Positions 38,101-45,879 are shown, counted from the stretch's first letter. The stretch: 64,000 nucleotides of DNA from Atriophallophorus winterbourni (GCA_013407085.1 JACCGJ010001458.1:1-64000), one strand, 5' to 3'. Numbers and translations are program-made. Notes: generated by a model not told the origin, from the letters alone.

Positions 38101-40956
38101 ACCACATGTGAACTTTCATGTTAATAAAACCTGCCTAATGTGAACTGCTGGGATCATAAAGTAGTAGTGCAATTAGTCTATCGAGATTGAGAATTTTCCC
38201 GTTGTGACCTATTGAGAACATGAGGACACATATTTATCATCACTGCTACGGTTTACTAAGTGGGAAGCAAATGGAATTCGCCTAACAATAAACTCATTTA
38301 GGATTATCTCCCCATGGTATCGTTTGTCAATGTATCCCGAGGGAACTGACCACAGCATAGTAACCAAATCGAAACTCGGCGGACGGATGTTTTGTGAAAT
38401 ATGGAAAGGACTAAAGCCAGTAATGAAATTTTGGAACTATTTTTACATTCCCCCTCATAATGAAATAATGCTAAATTCAAAACGAAAAAGCTTGCAGAGA
38501 GAAATTCCAACCCGTTTCGCTAAAAACCATTCGCCTTAGTGATTGTGGGCACCAACAGAGATTGAAATTAACCATTTTAATCTCTTTTGCTCTAAGACAA
38601 TAACCAAAGTTTCAAAAATGCTCATTTGCATGCATTTCCATCGCACTTTGGTCCATAGGTCAAGGTTGATTTTGTGACTAATGAGCATTCCACGCCCAAC
38701 CTTATTTGACCTCGCTGAAACGTTACCGAGATATGCTCTAGCTGATTTGATACAAAGTTCTCTCCATGTAGCAAACATAAACTAGCTACTTCTTATTAGT
38801 TAGTCAGATGGGGTCGACAATTTTATACATATTGGGAAATATATAGCCACAGTTTATTCAAGTAATACACAGCCCAAGTAAATTTATTCTTATCTTGTAA
38901 GTCACAGGATCTAAGCTTATTAGGCAACTGAAAATGTTTCCTGTCGTTGACAGACACGGAAAGCTTTATCAACAGCGACTCCCTAATCACCGGATTACAA
39001 AGGTGGTTAAAATTAAATGCTCGTGTCCAAACCAGTATAGAAGACATTATTTATTGCCTAGTGAAAATTCTCTCGTTAAAGGTAAAAATGTCAGAATTCT
39101 GCACTGTCTCGAGTCGTTGAACTCCATCCTGATGACCAAAGAACTCCTTTGCATGCATTTCCATTACACACACACCACTACCGTTTCGTGCAGTTTGCAC
39201 TCATCAGATAGGAAGCAGTAGCATTCACGTTTTCCATGCTTCCACTGTTTCAAGCGTATGTGGATCCTGATCATACTGTCCCTACCTGATGAGTGCAAAC
39301 AGCACGAAACCGGTCGTGGAGTGTGTGTGTGATTGAAATGCATGCGAGTGAGCTCTTATATTCATGGTCATGGGCTCAAAAACTTTATTCATGAGTGTGA
39401 GCTCAGGTCGTACTTACCTTATACAATAGTGGCATACAAGCAAAACCTGTTTATCAATCTGATGACGTTAAACAGCCAGAACAGTTTGTGGAGTGTAAGT
39501 ATCGGGGATGAGAGCACCCCATTTCCGTAATGTGGACGTTGATCCCCAAAATAACTTACTCCTCCAAAACGATCTATCTACGCCTGTTTATCTAATTTAA
39601 CAGCCTCGTGTCAAACGTTTCATTTCCGAATACTTATACAGGTCCCCTTTATCTACTACAAAACATTGCGATCCAATGAATATTGTTCAGATAATCTTTT
39701 TTAAAAAATAAGTATGTTAAATTAACTAGAATTATCTACTTGGCTGGGTCATGCCTCTAGAACGGAAACCGGTCGTATTCGAAACGAAATCAGAAAGTGT
39801 ACCCTTGGGTATGGCGCATTCGCAGAACCAAAAAAGCTTGTACACCAGCTATGAAATTAAACCTACGAGGTTGCAAAATCTGTTCTTAACAGATCATTTG
39901 ATAGGCATCGTGTAAAGCGTCATTTTCAGCCAAGGGTAGAGCTAGCGCTGATTTTTGATGGTTTGAAATGACGCAAATCTGCTGAGTGATGCTCATCGCT
40001 GTGATAGAGGTTTTCACCCTCAAACCGGGCTCATGCGTGAGTAATGTGCATTCATGATCGACATATATATGTTTACCTGTTGATCACGTATTGTGCAATA
40101 ATGCACTTCATCGTATATCTCTTAAAATTCGACAGCTTCTTTCCTCAAATACCACACTGTTTCTACCGTGTATGATTGAAGACCGAACATTGTGCTTCTT
40201 TCTAAGAACCCTATATAACAGTGGCATATAAGTTTAACTTTGCTTACCGCTTTTCAAGGCTCACTGAAACTGATTTTACTGTCTCCACGTGACGACGGCA
40301 AACAGCCAGAAACCGGTAGTGGTGTGTAAGGGGTGGGGATGTGAGAACTACAATACAGAGGTAACAAAACGTTTTAACACAATTTCAACGAATGAATTGT
40401 TACGAATAATATAGTGGCGTTGACGAAAAACATTATGCGAGCAAGAAATGATATTTGAAGTTCAATCATGAGTCTGTAAGTGGTTAAATAAATTTTTAAA
40501 AGCGAGCATATTATACACGAATATCAGAATGCAAGTTTTTCCATATTCGAACTTTACATGTAAAGTATGCAAAATATAGATAGTAAACTGTCTTCCTGTT
40601 AACAAAGTTTACCACATATCCACTGTTTCTAGGCTCACTGAACCTAAACTTACTACCTTCACCTGATGACGGCAAACAGCCAGAAACCGGTAGTGGAGTG
40701 TAATTTCGGGGGATGTGAGCAACACATTAATTTTGTCATCCTGTAAGTTCGGCAATACTTCTGTTAACGGAATCACCCTACTACATCGTAGTTTGGTAAT
40801 TTTTTCATCTGGAGAACTATTAATCGAGATACAAACGAATGTTGTTTTTAATAATTTCACTAATTGCGAAAGCAAATGCAAATCAGCTTACCTTTTCGGA
40901 TTTTTCCTCCTTCGTTTAGTTGCATACATCGTTTTTATGACCCAGTCATCGACCAT
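12370..40956 (-). CDS. Aryl hydrocarbon receptor (Spineless-type bHLH-PAS), spliced, complete
   Basis: A transcription factor of the AHR/Spineless family. Relatives pair with ARNT/Tango and bind GCGTG-type sites; invertebrate members act mainly in development. Ten exons (40892-40956, 35526-35728, 22527-22609, 19696-19785, 18734-18869, 17951-18027, 16672-16964, 15897-16003, 15284-15413, 12370-14125) join to 2940 nt with every phase consistent, giving 979 residues against 848 in human AHR. Seen: basic N-terminus YATKRRRK (residues 11-18), bHLH about 37-89 ([13 protein letters not shown], then [14 protein letters not shown]), PAS-A about 110-218 ([25 protein letters not shown]), PAS-B about 297-395 ([23 protein letters not shown]), and a 584-residue Ser/Asn/Gln-rich tail, probably for activation. 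The start at 40956 was chosen because it has A at -3 and G at +4, an in-frame stop upstream, and an N-terminus of family length. ATG 40929 is the alternative. Confidence 0.95.
14681..14724 (-). repeat. Degenerate family A hammerhead
   Basis: In AHR intron 9. Recognisable by CCGGTT, the stem II remnant and GATGA, but the conserved core and stem II are damaged. Not expected to cleave. Confidence 0.6.
14911..14955 (-). repeat. Degenerate family A hammerhead
   Basis: Retains GGCAAACAGCC of stem II but has lost CTGATGA. It is in the same intron and orientation as the copy at 14.7 kb, about 230 bp away, so the two probably derive from one tandem pair. Confidence 0.6.
15061..15230 (+). repeat. Truncated family A repeat unit
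   Basis: Starts with a worn hammerhead 3' half (AACCAAAAACCAGTAGTG) and continues with the family A body, including the CACT(C/T)TGTGATTCT and TTTGAACA segments seen at 27.77-27.79 kb. It ends about 50 bp from AHR exon 9. Confidence 0.6.
15284..15413 (-). CDS. AHR exon 9 (end of PAS-B)
   Basis: Encodes [20 protein letters not shown], then [15 protein letters not shown], aligning with the human ESGMIVFRLL and [22 protein letters not shown] strands. The donor is GTACGT, somewhat weak but required by the phase of exon 10. Confidence 0.95.
15897..16003 (-). CDS. AHR exon 8 (PAS-B core)
   Basis: A 107-nt exon reading [20 protein letters not shown], then YVARGH, matching the human Y-x-E-A-E-L to F-I-H-A-A-D segment of PAS-B. 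Acceptor GCATTACAG, donor GAAG before GTTAGT. Confidence 0.95.
16672..16964 (-). CDS. AHR exon 7 (PAS-A/PAS-B linker)
   Basis: Encodes [10 protein letters not shown], then a low-complexity linker rich in Ser, Thr and Pro, then [11 protein letters not shown] and the first PAS-B strand [10 protein letters not shown]. The donor follows GCGCG, in phase 2. The linker (about residues 231-273) is the least conserved part of this exon. Confidence 0.96.
17951..18027 (-). CDS. AHR exon 6 (end of PAS-A)
   Basis: A 77-nt exon encoding the [17 protein letters not shown] segment, matching the family RCLLDN-S/T-SGF motif. Acceptor TTTTTAG, donor GTAAGT, phase 2 in and 0 out. Confidence 0.97.
18734..18869 (-). 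CDS. AHR exon 5 (PAS-A core)
   Basis: Begins [20 protein letters not shown] after TTTTCGCAG and ends in phase 1 before GTGAGT. This is the most conserved PAS-A helix segment of the family (human DVIHQSVYELIHTEDRAEF). Confidence 0.97.
19696..19785 (-). CDS. AHR exon 4 (start of PAS-A)
   Basis: Exactly 90 nt, phase 0 at both ends: acceptor CATTCCAG, donor CAG before GTAAGT. It encodes the first PAS-A strands ([16 protein letters not shown], then NYLGFHQ), which align directly with the human ALNGFVLVV and DYLGFQQ segments. Confidence 0.97.
19885..19950 (-). repeat. Degenerate family A hammerhead
   Basis: In AHR intron 3 near exon 4. The flank GGAGACAGTAAAGTTTAGGT is the family A flank, and part of stem II remains, but the cleavage side is lost. 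Confidence 0.6.
20700..21967 (-). mobile_element. CR1-like retrotransposon endonuclease fragment
   Basis: Lies in AHR intron 3, on the same strand as the gene. Frames at 21632-21967 and 21058-21432 give parts of an apurinic endonuclease domain: [28 protein letters not shown] and RGGEV, then [18 protein letters not shown], [28 protein letters not shown] and GNSDHYVIK. The GNSDHY block and the D-H pair are the catalytic end of the domain. Several stops separate the pieces. Frames further down (to about 20.7 kb) resemble the start of the linker. Dead copy. Confidence 0.8.
22527..22609 (-). CDS. AHR exon 3 (bHLH to PAS-A linker)
   Basis: A short 83-nt exon after a 12.9-kb intron. The split codon gives Val directly after SYFQ, as in Spineless. 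It ends EGEACLQ before GTAAAT, corresponding to EGEFLLQ in human AHR at the same point before PAS-A. The length fits the required phase (2 nt plus 27 codons). Confidence 0.93.
25259..25440 (+). mobile_element. Penelope-like element C-terminal tail fragment
   Basis: The frame reads [16 protein letters not shown] and then runs out. Both the DNA and the protein around ERMHAEAVR match the tail of the Penelope-like GIY-YIG remnant at 50.63-50.67 kb (SSERLHAEAVE). A family A hammerhead on the opposite strand begins about 20 bp beyond this fragment. Confidence 0.6.
25460..25501 (-). ncRNA. Hammerhead ribozyme, family A
   Basis: The whole core is present on the minus strand: CTGATGA, stem II GGC with loop AAACA and GCC, then GAAA, then CCGGTA with cleavage expected after GTA. 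Stem I (CTCCCC against GTAGAG) has two mismatches, so activity is doubtful. It lies in AHR intron 2, on the sense strand. Confidence 0.8.
25531..25738. repeat. Long interrupted TAG/GTA microsatellite
   Basis: About 200 bp of TAG trinucleotides broken by TATTA interruptions. It starts directly after the family A repeat end and lies deep in AHR intron 2, so it probably varies in length between individuals. Confidence 0.95.
27895..27926 (+). repeat. Defective family A hammerhead (deleted 3' core)
   Basis: CTCCAC and CTGATGA are intact, but GAAA and CCGGTA are missing after the stem II loop. It cannot form the active fold. Confidence 0.8.
28147..28188 (+). ncRNA. Hammerhead ribozyme, family A
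   Basis: Stem I is perfect (CTCCAC with GTGGAG). CTGATGA and GAAA are intact, and the cleavage triplet is GTA at 28180-28182. Stem II is altered to CGGC and GACG, with one G-A mismatch but a restored C-G pair at its base. Stem III TCGGTA keeps pairing through a wobble. A candidate active copy. Confidence 0.78.
28387..28428 (+). repeat. Defective family A hammerhead
   Basis: The core reads CTGATAA, which changes the invariant G8, and the triplet is GCA instead of GTA. Predicted inactive. Confidence 0.8.
29153..29170 (+). repeat. C-rich tract
   Basis: Eight consecutive C followed by GCC and CCC, in AHR intron 2. The complementary strand is G-rich. No function can be assigned. Confidence 0.6.
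29955..29996 (-). repeat. Defective family B hammerhead
   Basis: CTGATGA and stem II (GCGC, AAACA, GCAC) are kept, but GAAA is changed to AAAT. Stem I CCCTAT with GTGGGG still pairs. Predicted inactive. Confidence 0.8.
30241..30282 (+). repeat. Defective family B hammerhead
   Basis: CTGATGA is intact, but the region after the stem II loop reads GCAATAAACGTACC, so GAAA and the stem III palindrome are lost. Confidence 0.8.
30859..30905 (+). repeat. CAN-type trinucleotide tract
   Basis: Runs of CAG, CAA, CAC and CAT triplets, locally GC-rich. A plus-strand frame reads Thr/Ala/Pro/Ser-rich for about 40 codons and then stops. Without splice sites or a start it is more likely simple sequence than an exon. 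Confidence 0.5.
32337..32378 (+). ncRNA. Hammerhead ribozyme, family B
   Basis: CTGATGA, stem II GTGC with GCAC, and GAAA are all intact. Stem I (CTCTAC with GTGGGG) pairs fully if G-U is allowed. Stem III reads CCGTTC: one base breaks its palindrome and gives the allowed triplet TTC. It is a solo copy in AHR intron 2, antisense to the gene. Confidence 0.82.
35526..35728 (-). CDS. AHR exon 2 (bHLH domain)
   Basis: The acceptor CCTTTGCAG and donor CAAG before GTAAGT bound a 203-nt exon. It encodes residues 23-89, including the diagnostic AHR basic region [13 protein letters not shown], helix 1, the loop LLPFEQNV and helix 2. The KSNPSKRHR signature separates AHR from SIM, HIF and ARNT classes. 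The phase is 2 in and 1 out. Confidence 0.97.
36926..36940 (+). repeat. C-rich tract
   Basis: Runs of eight and five C in AHR intron 1, next to a locally GC-rich stretch. Could form a quadruplex on the complementary strand. Nothing else supports a function. Confidence 0.5.
37240..37281 (-). repeat. Degenerate family A hammerhead
   Basis: The core reads CTGACGG instead of CTGATGA, and stem III is replaced. It keeps the GGCAAACA stem II loop and CCAGAAA. Confidence 0.7.
37481..37522 (-). ncRNA. Hammerhead ribozyme, family A
   Basis: Stem I is perfect (CTCCAC with GTGGAG). CTGATGA and GAAA are intact. Stem II is GGC with GTC (one G-U). The stem III region reads CTGTTA, which weakens its pairing and gives the triplet TTA. 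A sense-strand copy in AHR intron 1. Confidence 0.75.
37787..38119 (-). CDS. Unassigned 110-codon open frame in AHR intron 1
   Basis: An open frame on the same strand as AHR, Cys- and Lys-containing, with no domain I recognise. It is longer than most chance frames here, but I could not define splice sites that fit the AHR phases. It may be a retroelement relic, a small nested gene or chance. Confidence 0.15.
   Translation of the reverse strand: MKVHMWFVGSFGYFAISFRSSPYNCPWLFTTFNHNVKHCAANDVRSEINRFKGAHAIVLHCPKYLRKQFSHIELDYPGTFSGQKFCAKIGLEKKCTIGNNASDNKQPGCE
39173..39212 (-). ncRNA. Hammerhead ribozyme, family B, shortened stem III
   Basis: CTGATGA, a perfect stem II (GTGC, loop AAACT, GCAC) and GAAA are present. 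Stem III is one base short (CGGTA). The triplet is GTA, and stem I CCTAT with GTGGT pairs with wobbles. Activity uncertain. Confidence 0.72.
39280..39321 (+). ncRNA. Hammerhead ribozyme, family B, intact
   Basis: The best copy in the window. Stem I is CCCTAC with GTGGAG (one C-A mismatch). The core CTGATGA is at 39286-39292, stem II GTGC with GCAC closes an AAACA loop, and GAAA is at 39306-39309. The palindromic stem III CCGGTC leads to cleavage expected after C39315. Stem III is only two to three pairs without a real loop; such hammerheads in animals are thought to work best as dimers or in multimeric RNA. Antisense to AHR, in its intron 1. Confidence 0.93.
39459..39493 (+). repeat. Degenerate family A hammerhead
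   Basis: CTGATGA followed by a worn stem II (CGTTAAACAGCCA) and GAAC in place of GAAA. The 5' half of stem I is missing. Predicted inactive. Confidence 0.7.
40195..40345 (+). repeat. Partial family A repeat unit
   Basis: Begins within the family A body (AACCCTATATAACAGTGGCA), runs through the shared segment before the ribozyme, and ends after the hammerhead in the GTGTAAGG tail. Confidence 0.75.
40283..40324 (+). repeat. Near-intact family A hammerhead with core mutation
   Basis: Stem II, GAAA and CCGGTA are perfect, but the core reads GTGACGA, so invariant C3 is lost (position 7 may vary). Predicted inactive from one substitution. Confidence 0.8.
40657..40698 (+). ncRNA. Hammerhead ribozyme, family A, intact
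   Basis: All core residues are present: CTGATGA at 40663-40669, stem II GGC with GCC around AAACA, GAAA at 40683-40686, and stem III CCGGTA with cleavage expected after A40692. Stem I CTTCAC with GTGGAG pairs over all six positions (one U-G). The closing pair of stem II is C-A, typical for family A. It lies about 190 bp from AHR exon 1, antisense to the gene. Confidence 0.92.
40892..40956 (-). CDS. AHR exon 1 (basic N-terminus)
   Basis: This 65-nt exon encodes a start followed by YATKRRRK, the same basic nuclear-localisation and DNA-contact block found at the start of Spineless and AHR proteins. It ends at AAAAG before GTAAGC, in phase 2, which matches exon 2 exactly. I found it by searching for the family N-terminus, because it is too short to stand out as an open frame. 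A second in-frame ATG lies at 40929. Confidence 0.88.
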
Positions 40957-41110
40957 TATTATCGAAATGCATTAACTATTCCAACCACAGCGTATCAATA
41001 TGAGTATGTTTGCAAAATTGATTCGAATTATTTCACTCAGCTTAGCGCCGTAACAGTGCCGAATTTTTATTGGTTAATCAGATCACAGCTCGCCAGTGCA
41101 CACGTTTGCA

Positions 41111-41190
41111 TTTGGGGGTGCACGCGTAAAATTGATTGGTCGATATTGACCAAGGGGTCCTTCAAGCGAGGTCGAGGATAGCGCACCAAT
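41111..41190 (-). promoter_or_regulatory. Candidate AHR proximal promoter
   Basis: About 160-230 bp upstream of the AHR start. The minus strand carries a GCGTG core (41121-41125), the minimal AHR/ARNT site. It also carries a perfect 6-bp inverted repeat, TTGGTC and GACCAA, spaced by six bases (41136-41153). ATTGG/CCAAT boxes occur at 41135-41139 and 41186-41190. No convincing TATA box. The GCGTG lacks the T of the fuller TNGCGTG consensus, so self-regulation is only suggested. Confidence 0.35.
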
Positions 41191-44100
41191 CATGATGAAG
41201 TCAAGTTTAATTCTTCGATCGATGAACATTCGAGGGAAATATGCATTTCGAAGTGTGATCAAAATAAAAATAAAAAAATAAAAAATGCTTTAAAACATTA
41301 TTGAATTGGGCTAGCGATATATGCGATGCATGGAATTCATAACATTAAGGGAATGAGCCCAGGTGAATTGTTGCAAAGTCTATATTTAAAACCAGTATTA
41401 ATAGGTGCTCACATACCTCGAACGTTCACTAAAGTGGCGTGTAATAAAAAAAACTTCATAAAAAATTCTTCACATTGTTAACACGATAAACTCTGGTCGA
41501 ATTTCATTGATCCGGTTAACACTTCAAAAATTTACTGTAAGATGTTTTGGGGCACTTTATTGTGTATCACAAATTCTACCCAGAAATGAAAAAGAATGAG
41601 ATCTTATAGAATGAGAACTTCACTACATACAATATTATTAGTCATCGTTTCAAGTTATTTCACCAACAGAAAAACGTTAACTCCGTCCTGTTGCAACATT
41701 GTGCATGTGTTACTCCTCGGGAATTGTTTAATTTATTTTTTGATTGGTGTCTGAGAAGCTCTTCTTTGTCCCTACTCATTGGTCTTCTAATGTTCAGCGT
41801 ATTATTGAAAGTAGCCATTAGGTTATTCGTGAACACACATTCAAAAGACTCAAGAATACCAGAGTTAGCTTTGTGGTTAATACCGGATTCACTTTCCACT
41901 GCAAACTACTGGTCTGATCAGCATCATAAAATGGACCGGCTGGGTAAACCAGAAATGTGTGTGAAACGGGCTTACTTCTAAGTGAAATCCAGCAGAAATT
42001 CTATTGTATCCAAAACTCAGTGTAGTTTAAATACACCTCGTTTAAATAATTACAACGTATGACCTCCAACATCTCGTATTTTGGATAATCTCATCCGAAT
42101 TTATAAGCGCGTAATTTAATTTCGTATCATTCGCAACCACGATGCCTTTGAAAATACACTATTTGATGAAACATCCAGACATTCTCAAACAAGCCTTATG
42201 GTTAATTCAACTTTGTATCTGTTTTGTACACTAACTCAAGGAATTCCACACAAAATATCCCAAAAATCCATTGTCACTTTATCTATGCTCCCGTCTGTTT
42301 ACTTTTACTCACGTGATACTGCTGAAAGACTGCATCCGTTTTAGGCGACCATTTTGCTATACTCACCGACCGGTTGATATCCCAGAAAACCATCCCACAG
42401 GTCACGTGTCATCTCTGACCGACAAAGAAACTCTGCTCATTGTTGCACTTGCCCGGTAACAATAATACGTGCCCAAGTGGTCATACCTGAGTTCAGGAGG
42501 TGGTGCTCAAACGAACTTGTATTCACAATGACGATCACCGGGAAAGGCATAGCATGTGGTTGCCATGATTTGGTCAGTGCATCCAGATAAAGCAACTCAA
42601 CATTTCACTCTTGTTGACATTCAAGGCGCGTATTATCTGGTCACATGACCGACAAGAATGTTATTGAAACTTTATGATTCATTTTCTCTGTAATTTTTGA
42701 AGGATGCCGTCAATATTGAGCAAACTAACTTAACGGAACAAGTAATACTGGTGCAAGTGACATTTGATGCTTTATATTTTAGTTTGGAAAGAATAGCTTA
42801 ACTTGAAACGAAACGCTCAAGTTAGATAAGTGTATAAATTTATCAATTCACGGTACAATCAAAGCTCAGTGACATAAACAACTCCAGAAAGAAGTCGAAA
42901 CCTTGAAGCCACTGGCTAGTTTGTTTGTCCCAGTAAACTCGTGTACCGAAAAACAATCAAAGTTTTCTGTACGAGGAACTTCGTCAGCACCAAACCAACT
43001 GTTAAAAGTACGTTGAATGCAGCCAGGACCCCTACGAACACTGTGGAAAATAGTTTCCGTTGCTTATTTGATGGTTGATTTTATCTTTGGATTCCACGAT
43101 TGATTGTGCTATCCTGGATTCAACAGTGATCCCGAATATTGAAGTAGAGGTTTTGATGCTGGTGAAATTAAACTCGTTTGGTTGTTTCTGTCAATACATT
43201 GCTCGGCGTGCAGTTTGCACAAATTACTTGTTTTACCTACAGGCATTTGGGACGATTTTATGCAATACCTTGAGAATCTTTGCTCTTTTACATTCTTAGG
43301 CAATACAAATTTACTACAAGCTTCGGCAGCACTTGACTAATTTTGACCTCCAAATATTCAGGTTCAAATTCGTCATGATAACTCTTTTCAATCACAAACG
43401 ACAACATCATTTCACAAGCCATACGCTTTTCTCGAAGCGAATACTGCGGTCGAGAGAGAGACATTGGCAGGCAGTCGAACATTGAAACCACATCTCGGTT
43501 CCATTAGAAAAAGTGAGATTAATTTTTTGCATTGTTTTATCGCCGGAAATCTGTTTGATGTTAGCAGCAAGAAGCGAAACACCGATTGAACACCGGCGCT
43601 GTTAAAGTAGTGTTGTCAATTGTGAACCCCATAGCTTTGACCTTTGTTACGCTGTACTCAATAACCTCAATTTTGGATCACTCTTTTAAGATGGGAGAGA
43701 TAATCTATCGCACAATTTCCCACACGTGAAACTTATTTCTGTACTGAATGCATCGATTCGAACGTTGCATTTTAAGTTAAAGAATAACATGCTTTTCAAA
43801 TACACACGCTTATCAGAGAGTATATCAATGATCGCCAGCTGTGTACGTTCGGTTGTTATTTTAAACCGCTTCTATCTCTCCTATTCAAGTAGGCTGGGAT
43901 TTAATCTCGCGACTGCCTAACTACACATAACCTAGCAGGACGGGTAAACATCTCGACTTTGCATGACAAAATCCATTATTTGATTGCCATTCTATCACAT
44001 TTTCTGCATTTTCTGCATTGAGTTTTATTTTATTAACAGCTGTTGACCCGCAGAACATTTGTCCTTCATAGTACGATGCAATTCTGTTCTGTTGCTGTTC

Positions 44101-45190
44101 TATGTTATTAATTGAAACATTATTTAAATTCTCAAAAAAACATTTCTTTCACAATTGTGATGATTAATTCAGTCACACGATGTGTGCGCTCTTCGGTAAC
44201 ATTTGCGATTTGGCGTAGAATTGGGAAACGGAGAGATGCTTGCTGGTCACGCAAGGCATGCCCAAATCACTCCTCTCCGCTGCCTCAAGTCAACGTGGTC
44301 TCTCAGATCACAGCACCGTTTTCGTCGTCTCTCATGCATCGAATACAACCTGTTCTCAGAGTGGACGCTCAACGAACTTACACAGGCACACATACACACG
44401 CACACACACTGCCTCTATTGAAATTCCATCTTTTTTAATGCGTTCCTCCTCGTAGATGAACCAACTGACGCGAACGTCGAATCGTACAGATTTGAGCACG
44501 CGATATGCTCACCGAGGACAATTAAGACAAAACCATGCCACGATGTTGAATGCCCCGCCCGAATTTGGACACACAAACAAACAATGCTGGTGGGTTGGGG
44601 GCAAGGACAAACAGCGAAAACAAGAAGGAGCTGATGGGAATTTTCACCATGAAATTTAGGCGGTGATTTATCGAGGCTTTCACTCGGGATTTTTTGTTAA
44701 GAACAAACAATTTAAAGACTCACCAGGGGAAGTCAAATGAAGATGACCTTGAAAATGGATGAATGGTTAAAAATTATCTGATTTGCGGGAACACAACAAT
44801 CAGGTCAAAATCTAGAGTCTGTAGGCCAAATTTTGTCTGTAAATAAAACGAAGGAGAAACATTTCGCAGCTTACCGTTTACATTGAAACCGAAATTAAAT
44901 ATTCATTAGAAAACGTTATTTTGCATGTCCTATTTTACTCACCTCGTTAAGATTTGAAGATCGGCTTACTAATAGTGGTTATCTTATGTATGCAATCAAA
45001 ATTTTTAGCGCTTTATTTCCTATACTCAGATTCTGATAAAGCTCGAGTAAACGTGGATAAGTACGATTTCGAATAAACAATGCACTGATGCTTTTTTAAT
45101 TAAGGAAAGCGGGATGTAAGACGTTTTGTGACGATAGTAATAACAGAGTGTGTTTGCATCCATGTTCATCGCACAGAACTAACAACCCAT
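41191..45190. other. No confident gene; two weak exon-like frames
   Basis: Two minus-strand frames have exon-like features. At 43292-43443 there is a strong acceptor (CTCTCTCTCGACCGCAG) and about 50 open codons. At 41660-41898, 79 codons end in a stop, after a weaker acceptor (TTTGCAG). Their phases do not join to each other or clearly to the upstream gene, so I do not call them. A CA-rich tract lies at 44381-44410. Confidence 0.35.
44381..44410 (+). repeat. CA-rich simple repeat
   Basis: An interrupted CA dinucleotide tract of about 30 bp. Confidence 0.8.
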
Positions 45191-45200
45191 TTCATGTTTA

Positions 45201-45242
45201 CCCTACCTGATGAGTGCAAGCAACACGAAACCGGTCGTGGCG
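45201..45242 (+). ncRNA. Hammerhead ribozyme, family B
   Basis: CTGATGA, GAAA, and stem III CCGGTC with a GTC triplet are intact. Stem II is shortened to GTG with CAC around a longer loop (CAAGCAA). Stem I CCCTAC with GTGGCG has one C-C mismatch. A candidate active copy. Confidence 0.83.
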
Positions 45243-45364
45243 TGTGTGTGTGACGGAAATGCATGCAAATGAACATGTTGGTTCATGGTCATGGGTTTAA
45301 CCGCATCTACGTGTGTTTGAACATATGTGATTTAACAGGCTGGTCTTGCCACTGATCCTACTGT

Positions 45365-45405
45365 CCCTACCTGATGAGTGCAAACAACACGATCCGGTCG
45401 TGGGA
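45365..45405 (+). repeat. Defective family B hammerhead
   Basis: Stem I and CTGATGA are intact, but GAAA is reduced to GAT, destroying the core. Confidence 0.8.
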
Positions 45406-45601
45406 TGTGTGTGTAACGTGAAATGTACGCAAATACGAATTTTCCATCATGGTCTGGGGTTTAACCCCATCTACATGTGTTCGAGCGTATATGATTGAAC
45501 ATGTTGGTATTGCCAACCTTATCCAACAGTGACTCTTAAGCGCTACTTTTTTAAACCATTTTCCCGCTGTTTCAAGCGCACGCGGATCCTGATCCTATTG
45601 T

Positions 45602-45643
45602 CCCTACTTGAGAAGTGCAAACAGCACTAAACCGGTCGTGGGG
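45602..45643 (+). repeat. Defective family B hammerhead
   Basis: The core reads TTGAGAA instead of CTGATGA, and TAAA replaces GAAA. The stem II halves GTGC and GCAC and the CCGGTC element are preserved. Confidence 0.8.
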
Positions 45644-45837
45644 TGTATGTGTGATCGAAATGCATGCAAGTGTGCTTTTTTGTTCATGGTTATGGGTTCA
45701 AAACCAGTATACATGAGTTTGGGCTCACGTGATCAAACAGGTTGGCCGTACCAACCTTACCCAACAGTGGCATACAAGCGCAACTTGTTTACCATTCTTC
45801 CACTGTTTGAAGCGCATGCGGATCCTGATCCTACTAA

Positions 45838-45879
45838 CCCTATCTGATGAGTTCAAACAGCATGAAACCGGCCGTGGGG
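45838..45879 (+). repeat. Defective family B hammerhead
   Basis: CTGATGA and GAAA are intact, but the triplet is GCC (no U at the cleavage site) and stem II is weakened (GTTC with GCAT). Confidence 0.8.

Larger units (their letters stand above)
39150..39520. repeat. Family B head-to-head pair with a trailing family A core
   Basis: A minus-strand hammerhead at 39173-39212 faces a plus-strand one at 39280-39321, with only 67 bp between them. It is followed by the family B tail (GATTGAAATGCATGCGAGTG) and then a worn family A core at 39459. The mixture suggests recombination or nested insertion between the two families. Confidence 0.82.

Noticed and set aside
40609..40881. Recurring peptide RFLAVCRHQ in several open frames (25.4, 40.7 and 47.5 kb)
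   Set aside because: It is the antisense or sense translation of the hammerhead stem II region. The conservation is at the RNA level, not protein.
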